A stretch of 7,033 nt of DNA from an uncultured Clostridia bacterium. GTDB taxonomy: Bacteria; Bacillota; Clostridia; Christensenellales; Borkfalkiaceae. Shown here in pieces: positions 1 through 6,638 of this stretch. A program made the translations under genes and the position numbers. How positions within the stretch are numbered: the stretch's first letter is position 1; the number at the start of each line of letters is the position of its first letter. The stretch lies in NCBI GenBank assembly GCA_944369635.1, contig CALVXL010000071.1:1-7033 (forward strand). The letters run 5' to 3'. A model generated the notes under the pieces. It worked only from the letters and a program-made list of their open reading frames with translations. It searched no databases and was not told where the DNA came from.

Positions 1-1
1 C

Positions 2-937
2 GCAGTTTTGAAACCCGGCGATACCATTTTGGGCATGTCGCTCGCGCACGGCGGACATCTGACGCACGGCAGTCCCGTCAACGTTTCGGGCAAATTCTTT
101 AACGCCGTGGGATATACCGTTTCGGAAGATTTGCAAATCATCGACTACGACAAGCTGGAAAAGCAGGCCGTGGAACTGAAGCCGCAGATTATCGTCGCGG
201 GCGCCAGCGCGTATCCTCGCGTCATCGATTTCAAGCGTATCCGCGAAATTTGCGACAAAGTCGGCGCGTATATGATGGTGGACATCGCGCATATCGCGGG
301 GCTCGTTGCGGCGGGATTGCACCCCAGTCCCGTTCCTTATGCGGATTTTGTAACCACCACTACGCATAAGACGCTCAGAGGGCCGCGCGGCGGCATGATC
401 ATGTGCAAGGAACAGTACGCGAAACTCATCGATAAAGCTGTTTTTCCCGGCACGCAGGGCGGTCCGCTCATGCACGTCATCGCGGGCAAGGCGGTGGCGT
501 TCGGCGAGGCGTTGAAGCCGGAATTTAAAGAATATCAGAAACAGGTCGTTAAAAACGCCAAGGCGATGAGCGAACGTTTCTTACATAACGGCATCAAGCT
601 GGTCAGCGGCGGCACGGACAACCACCTCATGCTGCTCGATCTGACTGATACGGGCATCACGGGCAAGGAGCTCGAAAAGATGCTCGACGAAGTGAATATC
701 ACCGTCAACAAAAACGCCATTCCCTTCGACAAGCAGAGTCCGTGTGTCACCAGCGGTATCCGTATCGGCACGCCCAGCGTGACGACCCGCGGATTTAACG
801 AAGAGGATTGCGAAAAGGTTGCCGACCTCATCACGGAGATCATACGCTCGAAGGAAAGCGCGTTCGACGCGGTGAGAAAGGGCGTGAAAGAACTCATCGA
901 AAAGCGCCCGCTTTATAAAAATACTTTCGATTTTTGA
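2..937 (+). CDS. glyA: Serine hydroxymethyltransferase, 5'-truncated by the window edge
   Basis: This PLP enzyme interconverts serine plus tetrahydrofolate with glycine plus 5,10-methylene-tetrahydrofolate in the cytosol, supplying one-carbon units. The frame is open from base 2 (Ala-Val-Leu-Lys-Pro-Gly-Asp), so the real start lies upstream. About 311 residues are visible out of the family's usual 410-420, so roughly the first 100 are missing. Diagnostic motifs are the VDIAHIAG block (Asp at 281-283, which pairs with the PLP ring nitrogen), the Schiff-base lysine in TTTTHKTLRGPRGG (codon 368-370) and the SGIRIGTPSVTTRG block whose Arg (codon 761-763) binds the substrate carboxylate. All expected key residues in the visible part are intact. 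The TGA stop shares its last base with the next gene's ATG. The TTG at base 8 is an internal leucine codon, not a start. Identification is very secure. Confidence 0.97.
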   Translation, partial: AVLKPGDTILGMSLAHGGHLTHGSPVNVSGKFFNAVGYTVSEDLQIIDYDKLEKQAVELKPQIIVAGASAYPRVIDFKRIREICDKVGAYMMVDIAHIAGLVAAGLHPSPVPYADFVTTTTHKTLRGPRGGMIMCKEQYAKLIDKAVFPGTQGGPLMHVIAGKAVAFGEALKPEFKEYQKQVVKNAKAMSERFLHNGIKLVSGGTDNHLMLLDLTDTGITGKELEKMLDEVNITVNKNAIPFDKQSPCVTSGIRIGTPSVTTRGFNEEDCEKVADLITEIIRSKESAFDAVRKGVKELIEKRPLYKNTFDF

Positions 938-1311
938 TGAACAAGCAGGAGATTCTCCGCTTTGCGGAAACGATTGAAGGCGCTATGTACGATTATCCTT
1001 TCAGCGAGGATTTCGAAACCGCCGTTCTCCGCCATGCGGATACGAAAAAATGGTTCGGCATCGTGCTAGCCGCGCCCAACGCTTATCTCGGAAAAGAGCC
1101 TGCGGCGGGGCAAACGGAGGTTCTCAACCTTAAAGTGCCGCCGGAGCTTTCCCTGCTTTTACGGGAAAACTACCGCGGCGTTCTCCCTGCCTACCACATG
1201 AACAAAACGCATTGGATCACCGTCGTTTTTGAAAGCGACGTCCCCGACGGGGAAGTGCGTAAATTGCTCGAACTCAGCTTCGACATCACAGGAAAGAGGA
1301 GCAAAGAATGA
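937..1311 (+). CDS. YjbR/MmcQ family protein (CyaY-like fold, putative DNA-binding)
   Basis: This 124-residue protein matches the YjbR/MmcQ family in length and motifs. They are an N-terminal helix with EGAMYDYPF (14-22), KKWFGIV (37-43), LNLKVPPELSLLLREN (63-78) and the signature YRGVLPAYHMNKTHWITV (79-96), followed by a helix at 104-115. The fold is known to resemble CyaY, and a DNA-binding 'double wing' role has been proposed, but the cellular function is not established and nothing here settles it. The ATG at 937 is chosen because it overlaps the glyA stop as TGATG. An in-frame TTG at 934 is possible but less likely. No Shine-Dalgarno sequence is visible in the 20 bases upstream, so initiation probably depends on ribosomes terminating at glyA. 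Its end overlaps asnA as ATGA. No signal peptide or membrane segment is present. Confidence 0.85.
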   Translation: MNKQEILRFAETIEGAMYDYPFSEDFETAVLRHADTKKWFGIVLAAPNAYLGKEPAAGQTEVLNLKVPPELSLLLRENYRGVLPAYHMNKTHWITVVFESDVPDGEVRKLLELSFDITGKRSKE

Positions 1312-2297
1312 AAGAATACCGTTCCGTACTCGATCTTCTGCAAACGGAGATCGCCATCAAATTCGTCAAAGACACGTTCGAGCGCGAACTCGCTTCCGCG
1401 CTCGATCTGACCCGCGTTTCCGCGCCGCTTTTCGTTCTGCCCGAAACGGGACTTAACGATAATTTAAACGGCTACGAGCGCACCGTCCGTTTCGACATCA
1501 AGTCGGTTGGCAAGGAAGCGGAAATCGTGCAGTCCTTGGCAAAGTGGAAGCGCGCCGCGCTCAAAAAATACGACTTTGCCCCCGAAACGGGACTTTATAC
1601 CGATATGAACGCCATTCGCCGAGACGAAGATCTCGACTACATACATTCCGTTTACGTCGATCAGTGGGATTGGGAAAAGATCTTAAAAAGGGAGGAGCGC
1701 AATATAGATTACCTGCAATCCACGGTAAAAAAGATTTATGCCTGCCTGCGCTCCACGGCGCAGAAAGTGCATGAAAAGTATCCGGCATTATCGCACGATT
1801 TGCCCGAGGAGATCGCTTTCGTTACGACGGAGGAGCTGGAAGAAAAATATCCCGATCTTTCCCGCAAGGAGCGCGAAGATTTAATCGCGCGCGAAAAGAA
1901 AGCGGTGTTTTTAATGCGCATCGGCTGGGATTTGATGGACGGCAAGCCGCACGACGGCAGGGCGGCGGACTACGACGATTGGAATATGAACGGCGATATC
2001 CTGCTTTATAACGAGCTGTATGATAAAGCCTACGAAATTTCGTCCATGGGTATTCGCGTGGACGAAATAAGTCTGCCGAAGCAGCTCGAAAAGCGCGGGG
2101 AAACGGAGAAATTAAAAAACCCCTTTTGTTCCGCAATCATGCGCGGAGAACTTCCCCTTACCATCGGCGGCGGCATAGGCCAATCCAGACTTTGTATGTA
2201 TTTTCTTAAAAAAGCGCACATCGGCGAAGTGCAGTCCTCGATCTGGACGGACGAGGAGATCGCAAAATGCGAAAAAGCGGGGATTAAACTTCTGTGA
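1308..2297 (+). CDS. asnA: Aspartate-ammonia ligase (asparagine synthetase A)
   Basis: AsnA makes asparagine from aspartate, ammonia and ATP (releasing AMP and pyrophosphate) in the cytosol, using a class II aminoacyl-tRNA-synthetase-like fold. The protein has 329 residues; E. coli AsnA has 330. Recognisable blocks are LNDNLNG (49-55), QSLAKWKR (75-82), LYTDMNAIRRDED (96-108), HSVYVDQWDWE (113-123), DYDDW plus NGDIL (221-232), SSMGIRVD (245-252) and GGGIGQSRL (287-295). By comparison with the E. coli enzyme, Asp51, Arg104 and Gln119 match its catalytic Asp46, Arg100 and Gln116, so the enzyme looks active. The ATG at 1308 overlaps the previous stop as ATGA and has a strong SD (AGAGGAG, 1295-1301) six bases upstream. 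Its TGA overlaps the GTG of the next gene. There is no glutaminase domain, so it uses free ammonia. Identification is very secure. Confidence 0.97.
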   Translation: MKEYRSVLDLLQTEIAIKFVKDTFERELASALDLTRVSAPLFVLPETGLNDNLNGYERTVRFDIKSVGKEAEIVQSLAKWKRAALKKYDFAPETGLYTDMNAIRRDEDLDYIHSVYVDQWDWEKILKREERNIDYLQSTVKKIYACLRSTAQKVHEKYPALSHDLPEEIAFVTTEELEEKYPDLSRKEREDLIAREKKAVFLMRIGWDLMDGKPHDGRAADYDDWNMNGDILLYNELYDKAYEISSMGIRVDEISLPKQLEKRGETEKLKNPFCSAIMRGELPLTIGGGIGQSRLCMYFLKKAHIGEVQSSIWTDEEIAKCEKAGIKLL

Positions 2298-2983
2298 GCG
2301 CTTTTGAACGTACGGAAGGGCTTTTGGGAAAGGCTGCCGTCGAAAAGTTGAAAAATTCCCGCGTCGCTTTGTTCGGCGTCGGGGGAGTCGGCGGCTATGT
2401 GGCAGAAGCCCTGATCCGCAGCGGGCTCGGCCATCTCGACATTTTCGATAACGACGTCGTGCAGGAAAGCAACATAAACCGCCAGATCATCGCGCTTCGC
2501 TCTACGCTGGGGCAAAAGAAGGTGGAGGCGGCAAAAGCTCGTCTTAACGATATCAATCCGTTTGCGCAAATCAATGCGCACGATATGTTTTTTCTGCCCG
2601 AAAACGCCGATACGGTGGACTTTTCCGTTTACGATTACGTTGCGGACGCCGTCGATACCGTTTCCGCGAAGATCGAGCTTTGCCTTCGCGCGCGTGCCGC
2701 GGGCGTGAAGTTTATCGCCGCCATGGGGGCGGGCAACAAGAAAAATCCGCTCTTGTTCCAAGTTGCGGATATTTCCGAAACGCGGGAATGTTCTCTTGCG
2801 CGCGTCATGCGCAGGGAATTGAAAAAACGGGGCGTGGAAAAGGGCGTAAAATGCGTGTTTTCCACCGAGCAAACGGCAAAAAACCTTGCGAGGACGCCCA
2901 ATTCGATAGCGTATATGCCGTCGGTCATGGGGCTCATCATGACTTCGGAAATCATAAAGGACTTAACGGAGGAAAAGGAATGA
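2294..2983 (+). CDS. tcdA: tRNA threonylcarbamoyladenosine dehydratase, TcdA/CsdL type (ThiF/E1-like)
   Basis: TcdA-type E1-like enzymes use ATP to dehydrate t6A at position 37 of ANN-decoding tRNAs into its cyclic form. The 229-residue protein has the adenylation Rossmann loop GVGGVGG (28-34), acidic residues in DIFDNDVV (49-56), the E1 arginine in NINRQ (60-64), VADAVDTV (116-123, including the conserved Asp), MGAGNKKNP (144-152) and a conserved Cys187 in VKCVFSTE. It lacks the CxxC zinc pairs typical of ThiF and MoeB, and no sulfur-carrier or thiazole genes are nearby, which favours TcdA. The E. coli protein is somewhat longer. The GTG at 2294 is chosen because it overlaps the asnA stop (GTGA) and a GGGG tract (2279-2282) precedes it. 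The 3' end overlaps the phosphoesterase ATG. The family assignment is strong; the exact substrate is inferred from homology. Confidence 0.88.
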   Translation: MSAFERTEGLLGKAAVEKLKNSRVALFGVGGVGGYVAEALIRSGLGHLDIFDNDVVQESNINRQIIALRSTLGQKKVEAAKARLNDINPFAQINAHDMFFLPENADTVDFSVYDYVADAVDTVSAKIELCLRARAAGVKFIAAMGAGNKKNPLLFQVADISETRECSLARVMRRELKKRGVEKGVKCVFSTEQTAKNLARTPNSIAYMPSVMGLIMTSEIIKDLTEEKE

Positions 2984-3519
2984 AATACGTCGTGGCTTCC
3001 GACCTGCACGGTTCGGTGCTTTATACCGAAAAACTCGTGCGGGCGTTTGAGCGGGAAAAAGCGGACTTGCTGATTCTTTTGGGCGATATATATTATCACG
3101 GGCCGAGAAATCCGCTGCCCGAAGATTACCTGCCCAAAGGCGTTGCGGAAATTTTAAACGGAATAAAGGAAAAAATCGTCGTGCTCAAGGGGAATTGCGA
3201 TTCCGCGGTGGACGCGATGATCTCCGAATTCGATTTTATAGAAGATATGGTTCTTTCGGTGAACGGCAAAACGGTGTTTTTGACGCACGGACACGTTTTT
3301 AATAAGGACGCTATGCCGAAAACGAGATATTCCGCCGTACTGTACGGGCATTTTCATACGGGATTTATCGAGCGGAAAAACGGCGTTCTGCTCGGCAATC
3401 CGGGGTCGGTTTCCCTGCCGAAAAACGGCACGCCGCACAGTTATTTCACGCTGGACGACAGCGGCGCGATCGCTCTCAAAACGTTGGACGGCGAAGTTTT
3501 GCGCGAAGAAACGATATGA
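2980..3519 (+). CDS. YfcE-type metallophosphoesterase
   Basis: This is a compact 179-residue calcineurin-like phosphodiesterase of the YfcE/MJ0936 group; E. coli YfcE has about 184 residues. All five metal-binding blocks are present in order: SDLHGS (7-12, Asp8 and His10), GDI (35-37), GNCD (71-74), THGH (102-105) and GHFHT (123-127), so a working dinuclear metal site is expected. GNPGSVSLPKNG (139-150) is the family's usual C-terminal signature. Such proteins hydrolyse artificial phosphodiesters in vitro; the physiological substrate is generally unknown and cannot be read here. The ATG at 2980 is chosen over longer in-frame extensions because it gives a consensus N-terminus (MKYVVASDLHG), has a strong GGAGG at 2968-2972 and overlaps the tcdA stop as ATGA. 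It is the last gene before the terminator at 3527. Confidence 0.92.
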   Translation: MKYVVASDLHGSVLYTEKLVRAFEREKADLLILLGDIYYHGPRNPLPEDYLPKGVAEILNGIKEKIVVLKGNCDSAVDAMISEFDFIEDMVLSVNGKTVFLTHGHVFNKDAMPKTRYSAVLYGHFHTGFIERKNGVLLGNPGSVSLPKNGTPHSYFTLDDSGAIALKTLDGEVLREETI

Positions 3520-3526
3520 AATTTAC

Positions 3527-3552
3527 AGACTTTCGGAAGAAAGTCTTTTTTT
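3527..3552 (+). terminator. Intrinsic terminator closing the glyA-phosphoesterase unit
   Basis: There is a perfect 8-bp stem (AGACTTTC, 3527-3534, with GAAAGTCT, 3539-3546) around a GGAA (GNRA-type) tetraloop, followed directly by six T's (3547-3552). It starts 8 bases after the phosphoesterase stop. This is a textbook rho-independent terminator and separates the housekeeping cluster from the two-component locus. Confidence 0.92.
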
Positions 3553-3562
3553 ATCTTCTCTT

Positions 3563-3579
3563 TTTACAAATTTTTAACA
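3563..3579 (+). promoter_or_regulatory. Tandem TTTACA-N5-TTAACA operator upstream of the response regulator
   Basis: Two hexamers, TTTACA (3563-3568) and TTAACA (3574-3579), lie on the same strand with exactly 5 bases between them (11-base period). The context around each is also similar (AAATT and AATAT follow). Tandem 11-base-spaced TT(A/T/C)A(C/T)A hexamers are the known binding pattern of Bacillus PhoP, an OmpR-family regulator. The adjacent gene encodes such a regulator, so autoregulation is the natural reading, but binding is inferred. A further upstream copy would fall in the terminator T-tract and is not recognisable. Confidence 0.55.
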
Positions 3580-3588
3580 ATATGATCG

Positions 3589-3594
3589 TAAAAT
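3589..3594 (+). promoter_or_regulatory. Probable -10 element for the two-component operon
   Basis: TAAAAT (3589-3594) matches TATAAT at five of six positions. It lies 20 bases after TTTACA (3563-3568), the same gap as between TTTACC and TATAAT at the second promoter (6613-6644), which supports pairing them. It would start transcription near 3601, giving a leader of about 22 bases that still contains the GGGGA/GGA ribosome binding region (3607-3615). Overlapping AATAAT copies (3592-3597, 3595-3600) are alternatives but would start the mRNA very close to the SD. Confidence 0.45.
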
Positions 3595-3622
3595 AATAAT
3601 AAAAAAGGGGACGGAAAAGATT

Positions 3623-4294
3623 ATGGTGCGCGTAATGGTAGTGGAAGACGACGAAAAACTCAACCGTATCGTCTGCGACTCCTTGAGAAATAAGGGGTAT
3701 GAAGCGACAGCCTGTTGCAACGCAAAGGAGGCTCTTTCCGCGCTGGAAACTGCAAAAATCGATCTCGTGATCACCGACGTGATGATGCCCGAAAAGGACG
3801 GGTTCGAGCTCGCCGCGGAAATCCGCTCGGCAGATAAAAACATACCCATACTGTTCATGACGGCGCTCGGCGATCTTTCTTCTAAAAAAAAGGGGTTTGC
3901 GTCGGGAGCGGACGATTATATCACCAAGCCTTTCGATATGGATGAACTGCTTTTGCGGGTGAGCGCGCTGTTGCGCCGCGCCAAAATCGAAAAAAGCCGA
4001 AGGATAGAGATCGGCGACTTTGTTATGGACGAAGAAGAGCACACCGCGTATCTTGACGGAAAGGAGATCACGCTCACGGTGCGGGAATTCGACATTCTCT
4101 ATAAACTCCTATCCTATCCCAAAAAGACCTTTACCCGCGCGCAACTGATGGAAATGTTTTGGGACTACGAATCCGACGCCATTCCGCGCACGGTGGATGT
4201 TTATATGGCAAAAATACGGGAAAAGACCGCGGCGGCAAAGGGTTTCGAAATCGTGACGGTGCACGGTCTCGGCTATAAGGCGGTGCTTTTATGA
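3623..4294 (+). CDS. OmpR/PhoB-family response regulator (receiver plus winged helix)
   Basis: This is a 223-residue DNA-binding response regulator. The receiver domain (about 3-118) has the acidic pocket Asp9-Asp10, phospho-acceptor Asp52 in LVITDVMMP, Thr80 in FMTAL, Tyr99 and Lys102 in DDYITKPF. All the residues needed for phosphotransfer and activation are present. The C-terminal winged-helix domain (about 125-222) shows LTVREFDIL (151-159), the recognition helix RTVDVYMAKIREK (189-201) and the closing wing GLGYKAVL (215-222). The RTVDV start of the recognition helix is like that of PhoB/PhoP-type regulators. The ATG at 3623 has GGA (3613-3615) and GGGGA (3607-3611) upstream. A shorter start at 3635 would remove part of strand 1. 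Its last bases overlap the kinase ATG (ATGA), fixing the pairing. The cognate signal is unknown, so I give no gene name. Confidence 0.95.
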   Translation: MVRVMVVEDDEKLNRIVCDSLRNKGYEATACCNAKEALSALETAKIDLVITDVMMPEKDGFELAAEIRSADKNIPILFMTALGDLSSKKKGFASGADDYITKPFDMDELLLRVSALLRRAKIEKSRRIEIGDFVMDEEEHTAYLDGKEITLTVREFDILYKLLSYPKKTFTRAQLMEMFWDYESDAIPRTVDVYMAKIREKTAAAKGFEIVTVHGLGYKAVLL

Positions 4295-5334
4295 AAGATA
4301 AAGTCACGCAAAGATCGCGTTTCTCCCTCTGGGGATATTTTTGGTTTTTCGTGCAGGTGGTGTTTATCGTTTCGCTTTCCATACTCGTTTACGCGTTTAC
4401 CGAAGAAAAAAGCGGAGGAAACGCGCTGCTCAGCGCGCTTGTCACGCTCGCGAACATTCTCGTTATGACGGGCATATGCACTCTTATCGATTATTTTCGC
4501 CGTAAATTTATGGTGGAGCGTCCCGTAAAGAAGATACTCGAAGCTACGCAAAGTATCACGAAAGGTGATTTTTCCGTTAGAGTAAAGCCCTTTCATGCTT
4601 GGGGAAAATATGACGAATACGACGTCATCGCGGAAAATCTCAACATCATGGCGGAAGAACTTTCCAAAAGCGAAATACTGCGTTCGGACTTTGTCGCCAA
4701 CGTTTCGCATGAAATGAAAACGCCGTTGGCGGTATTGCTCAACTATACCGCCGCACTGGAAGGGGAGAACGACGCAAAGAAGCGCAAAGAATATTGCGAA
4801 GCGATCGTTTCGGAATGCAAGCGCTTAACGCGCCTCATTAACAATGTTCTGAAGTTGAGCAAATTGGAAAATCAACAGATTTTTCCGCAAAAAGTAAAGC
4901 TCGATCTCGGGGAAAGCTTAAGAAAAAGCCTTCTTGATTTCCTGGATCCTATGGAGCAAAAGGAAATCGAGGTCGTATGTAATATTGACGACGTCGATAT
5001 CGTTTCCGACGAAAGTTTTCTGGAAATCATATGGAGTAACCTTTTGTCCAACGCCGTGAAATTTACGCCGAAAGGCGGAAAGATCGCCGTTACGTTAAAA
5101 AAGAAAGACGGATTTGCCGTCGTGAAAGTCAAGGACAGCGGGTGCGGTATGAACGCGCAGACCGGCGCGCGCATCTTCGAAAAATTTTATCAGGGCGATC
5201 GCTCGCACGCAGGGGAAGGAAACGGTCTGGGACTTGCGCTTGTGAAAAAGGTGATCGAAGTGCTCGGCGGGGAAATCGCCGTTGAAAGCGAAGAGGGAAA
5301 GGGAAGCGAGTTTTTCGTCAAACTGCGCGTATAG
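4291..5334 (+). CDS. Membrane sensor histidine kinase with HAMP domain and minimal external loop
   Basis: This 347-residue kinase is predicted to phosphorylate the regulator encoded just upstream. Two transmembrane helices (about 12-36 and 45-68) are joined by only some 8-10 residues, roughly TEEKSGGN, so there is no periplasmic/extracellular sensor domain. A HAMP linker follows (about 70-125), with the usual P-VKKILEAT-ITKGDF pattern. The HisKA domain carries the phosphorylated His140 in FVANVSHEMKTPL. The ATPase domain has the N box (Asn250-Asn254 in NLLSNAVKFTP), G1 box DSGCG (282-286), F box FEKFYQGD (296-303) and G2 box GEGNGLGL (308-315). All catalytic motifs are intact. The start overlaps the regulator stop, with AAGGCGG (4277-4283) upstream. 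The architecture resembles intramembrane-sensing kinases, which often sense through partner membrane proteins; the downstream membrane genes are candidate partners (inference). Confidence 0.94.
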   Translation: MKDKVTQRSRFSLWGYFWFFVQVVFIVSLSILVYAFTEEKSGGNALLSALVTLANILVMTGICTLIDYFRRKFMVERPVKKILEATQSITKGDFSVRVKPFHAWGKYDEYDVIAENLNIMAEELSKSEILRSDFVANVSHEMKTPLAVLLNYTAALEGENDAKKRKEYCEAIVSECKRLTRLINNVLKLSKLENQQIFPQKVKLDLGESLRKSLLDFLDPMEQKEIEVVCNIDDVDIVSDESFLEIIWSNLLSNAVKFTPKGGKIAVTLKKKDGFAVVKVKDSGCGMNAQTGARIFEKFYQGDRSHAGEGNGLGLALVKKVIEVLGGEIAVESEEGKGSEFFVKLRV

Positions 5335-5339
5335 GTGCC

Positions 5340-6218
5340 GTGAAAAAAATCATAGCGTTTTTAAAACAGCCGCAAAGCTGGTTTCTTGCATTGATATTTG
5401 CTTTGACGGCAGGTTCCGTGGCGGCGTCGTTGGTATTCGTCGCATTAAGTGTGCACGAATGGTATTCTTACGTCGTGTACGCTCTTGCCGCGCTGTTTTT
5501 AACTTACGCCGTATACGCCTTTGTCATATGTGCAAAGCGCATTAAGCGCGCCTTGACGGCTTGGTTGAAAAAATTCCGCTTTACGAATCGTCTTATTTCG
5601 GATTTCGGTTTCCGTACGCTGTTTTTTTCCGCAATATCCTTTTTACTGAACGCCGCTTTCGCTTTGTTTGAAGGAATACTGGCAATCGTCGGGCATTCCG
5701 TATGGTATGGAGTGCTTGCGGGGTATTATCTGGTTTTAAGCGTTTTACGGTTTGTCGTGGTGCTTTTCGGCGCGAAAACGCCGAAAGACGACGTTCGTCG
5801 TCGGGTAAACATTTACGAGGCCTGCGGCGCGGCGCTCTTTGTTTTGACTCTCGCGCTTTCCGTCGCGGTGGTACAGATGGTTTTGTTCGACAAGGCGTTC
5901 GCATATGCCGGGCTGATGATCTATGCCGCCGCGGCTTATGCGTTTATCAAAATCGCCCTTGCCGTACGCAATCTCATGAAAGCGAAAAAATACGACGACT
6001 TTGCGGTACAGTCTTTAAGGAACATCAATTTTGCTGCCGCGCTGGTTTCCATGCTGGGGTTGCAGACCGCGCTCATATCGGCGTTTTCCGAAGGCGGCGG
6101 CATGCGGTTTATGAATGCCGTAAGCGGCGGGATCGTATGCTTCGCGATCGCAGGCATGGGCGTTTATATGATTATAAGATCGATTATGTTTAAGAAGGTG
6201 AAAGAAAATGAGCGATAA
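5340..6218 (+). CDS. Uncharacterised polytopic membrane protein, about 8 TM helices
   Basis: I do not recognise a characterised family. The 292-residue product is strongly hydrophobic, with predicted helices near 13-36, 43-65, 91-117, 121-143, 160-183, 187-208, 228-250 and 260-282. The longer linkers (66-90, 144-158, 209-227 and the C-terminus) are rich in Lys/Arg and should be cytoplasmic, placing both ends inside. There is no catalytic motif, ATP-binding site or signal peptide. The GTG at 5340 follows the kinase stop by 5 bases; its SD is poor (AGGTG only 2 bases away), so it is probably coupled to kinase translation. The 3' end overlaps the next gene by 11 bases. Its place in the operon suggests an accessory sensor, a transporter-like partner of the loop-less kinase, or an output protein; none can be chosen from sequence alone. 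Coding status is supported by continuous length and helix periodicity. Confidence 0.85.
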   Translation: MKKIIAFLKQPQSWFLALIFALTAGSVAASLVFVALSVHEWYSYVVYALAALFLTYAVYAFVICAKRIKRALTAWLKKFRFTNRLISDFGFRTLFFSAISFLLNAAFALFEGILAIVGHSVWYGVLAGYYLVLSVLRFVVVLFGAKTPKDDVRRRVNIYEACGAALFVLTLALSVAVVQMVLFDKAFAYAGLMIYAAAAYAFIKIALAVRNLMKAKKYDDFAVQSLRNINFAAALVSMLGLQTALISAFSEGGGMRFMNAVSGGIVCFAIAGMGVYMIIRSIMFKKVKENER

Positions 6219-6594
6219 AAATTTTTCTTATCGGTATCGCGCGCCTACCGCGGAAGAGCGCAGGGAGGTCGAGGGGATAAAGAATTTTTATGAAGAAGAA
6301 AAAACATCGGATGCGCTGACAAATTTGAGAAAACTCGATGCGCGCGTGAAAAACGCTGCAAAAATTCCGTCCGTCGCGGCAGGGGTTGCGGGAACGCTTC
6401 TTTTCGGCTTGGGGCTCAGTATGGTGCTGGAATGGAAAATTTATTTTTTCGGCGTGATCGTTGCGCTTGCGGGTGCGATTACTGCCGCATTGGCTTATCC
6501 GCTGTACCGTTGTATTCTGACGAGGGAGAAGGAAAAATATCGCAAAGAAATTTTGCGTCTCAGCGAAGAAATTTTGCAAAAAAACGCAGATTAA
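6208..6594 (+). CDS. Small two-helix membrane protein (paralogue A)
   Basis: The 128-residue product is of unknown function. A charged N-terminal region (1-52, rich in Glu/Lys/Arg, probably helical) precedes two hydrophobic segments (about 54-75 and 77-100). A basic amphipathic tail (101-128) contains KEKYRKEILRLSEEIL. It is clearly related to the protein at 6676-7014: shared features are LDxxVK, a GLG(L/M)xM stretch in the first helix, YPLY at the end of the second and a KxKYxxxILxLSxEIL tail. It has about 17 extra N-terminal residues compared with that paralogue. The ATG at 6208 has AAGGTG (6195-6200) seven bases upstream and lies inside the 3' end of the preceding gene, so it should be co-expressed with the kinase. 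The TAA stop overlaps the first operator hexamer of the next promoter. Confidence 0.85.
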   Translation: MSDKNFSYRYRAPTAEERREVEGIKNFYEEEKTSDALTNLRKLDARVKNAAKIPSVAAGVAGTLLFGLGLSMVLEWKIYFFGVIVALAGAITAALAYPLYRCILTREKEKYRKEILRLSEEILQKNAD

Positions 6595-6618
6595 CAAAAT
6601 TTTAACATAATTTTTACC
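6591..6618 (+). promoter_or_regulatory. Three-copy TTAACA/TTTACC operator at 11-base period
   Basis: TTAACA (6591-6596), TTAACA (6602-6607) and TTTACC (6613-6618) are direct repeats separated by exactly 5 bases each. The first begins within the stop codon of paralogue A. They sit about -60 to -33 relative to the start site expected from the TATAAT at 6639, the classic position for activator boxes of PhoB/PhoP-type regulators. The motif matches the pair in front of the response regulator gene. Activation by that regulator is inferred. Confidence 0.6.
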
Positions 6619-6638
6619 GAACGATAATATTGCGCGGT

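Noticed and set aside
2030..2872. A 280-codon open frame on the minus strand opposite asnA and tcdA
   Set aside because: It lies entirely opposite two strongly identified genes, has no recognisable domain and reflects mid-GC codon bias on the coding strand.
2680..2979. A 100-codon N-terminal extension of the phosphoesterase
   Set aside because: It overlaps the second half of tcdA out of frame, is not part of the family, and the ATG at 2980 has a strong SD, an ATGA overlap and a consensus N-terminus.
3551..4042. A minus-strand frame opposite the response regulator and its promoter
   Set aside because: It begins within the regulator gene, runs through the intergenic promoter region and has no domain or ribosome binding site.
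5702..6193. A 163-codon + strand frame inside the 8-TM gene
   Set aside because: It is an Arg/Cys-rich frame-shifted shadow with no start signals; the overlapping frame has clear membrane-helix structure.
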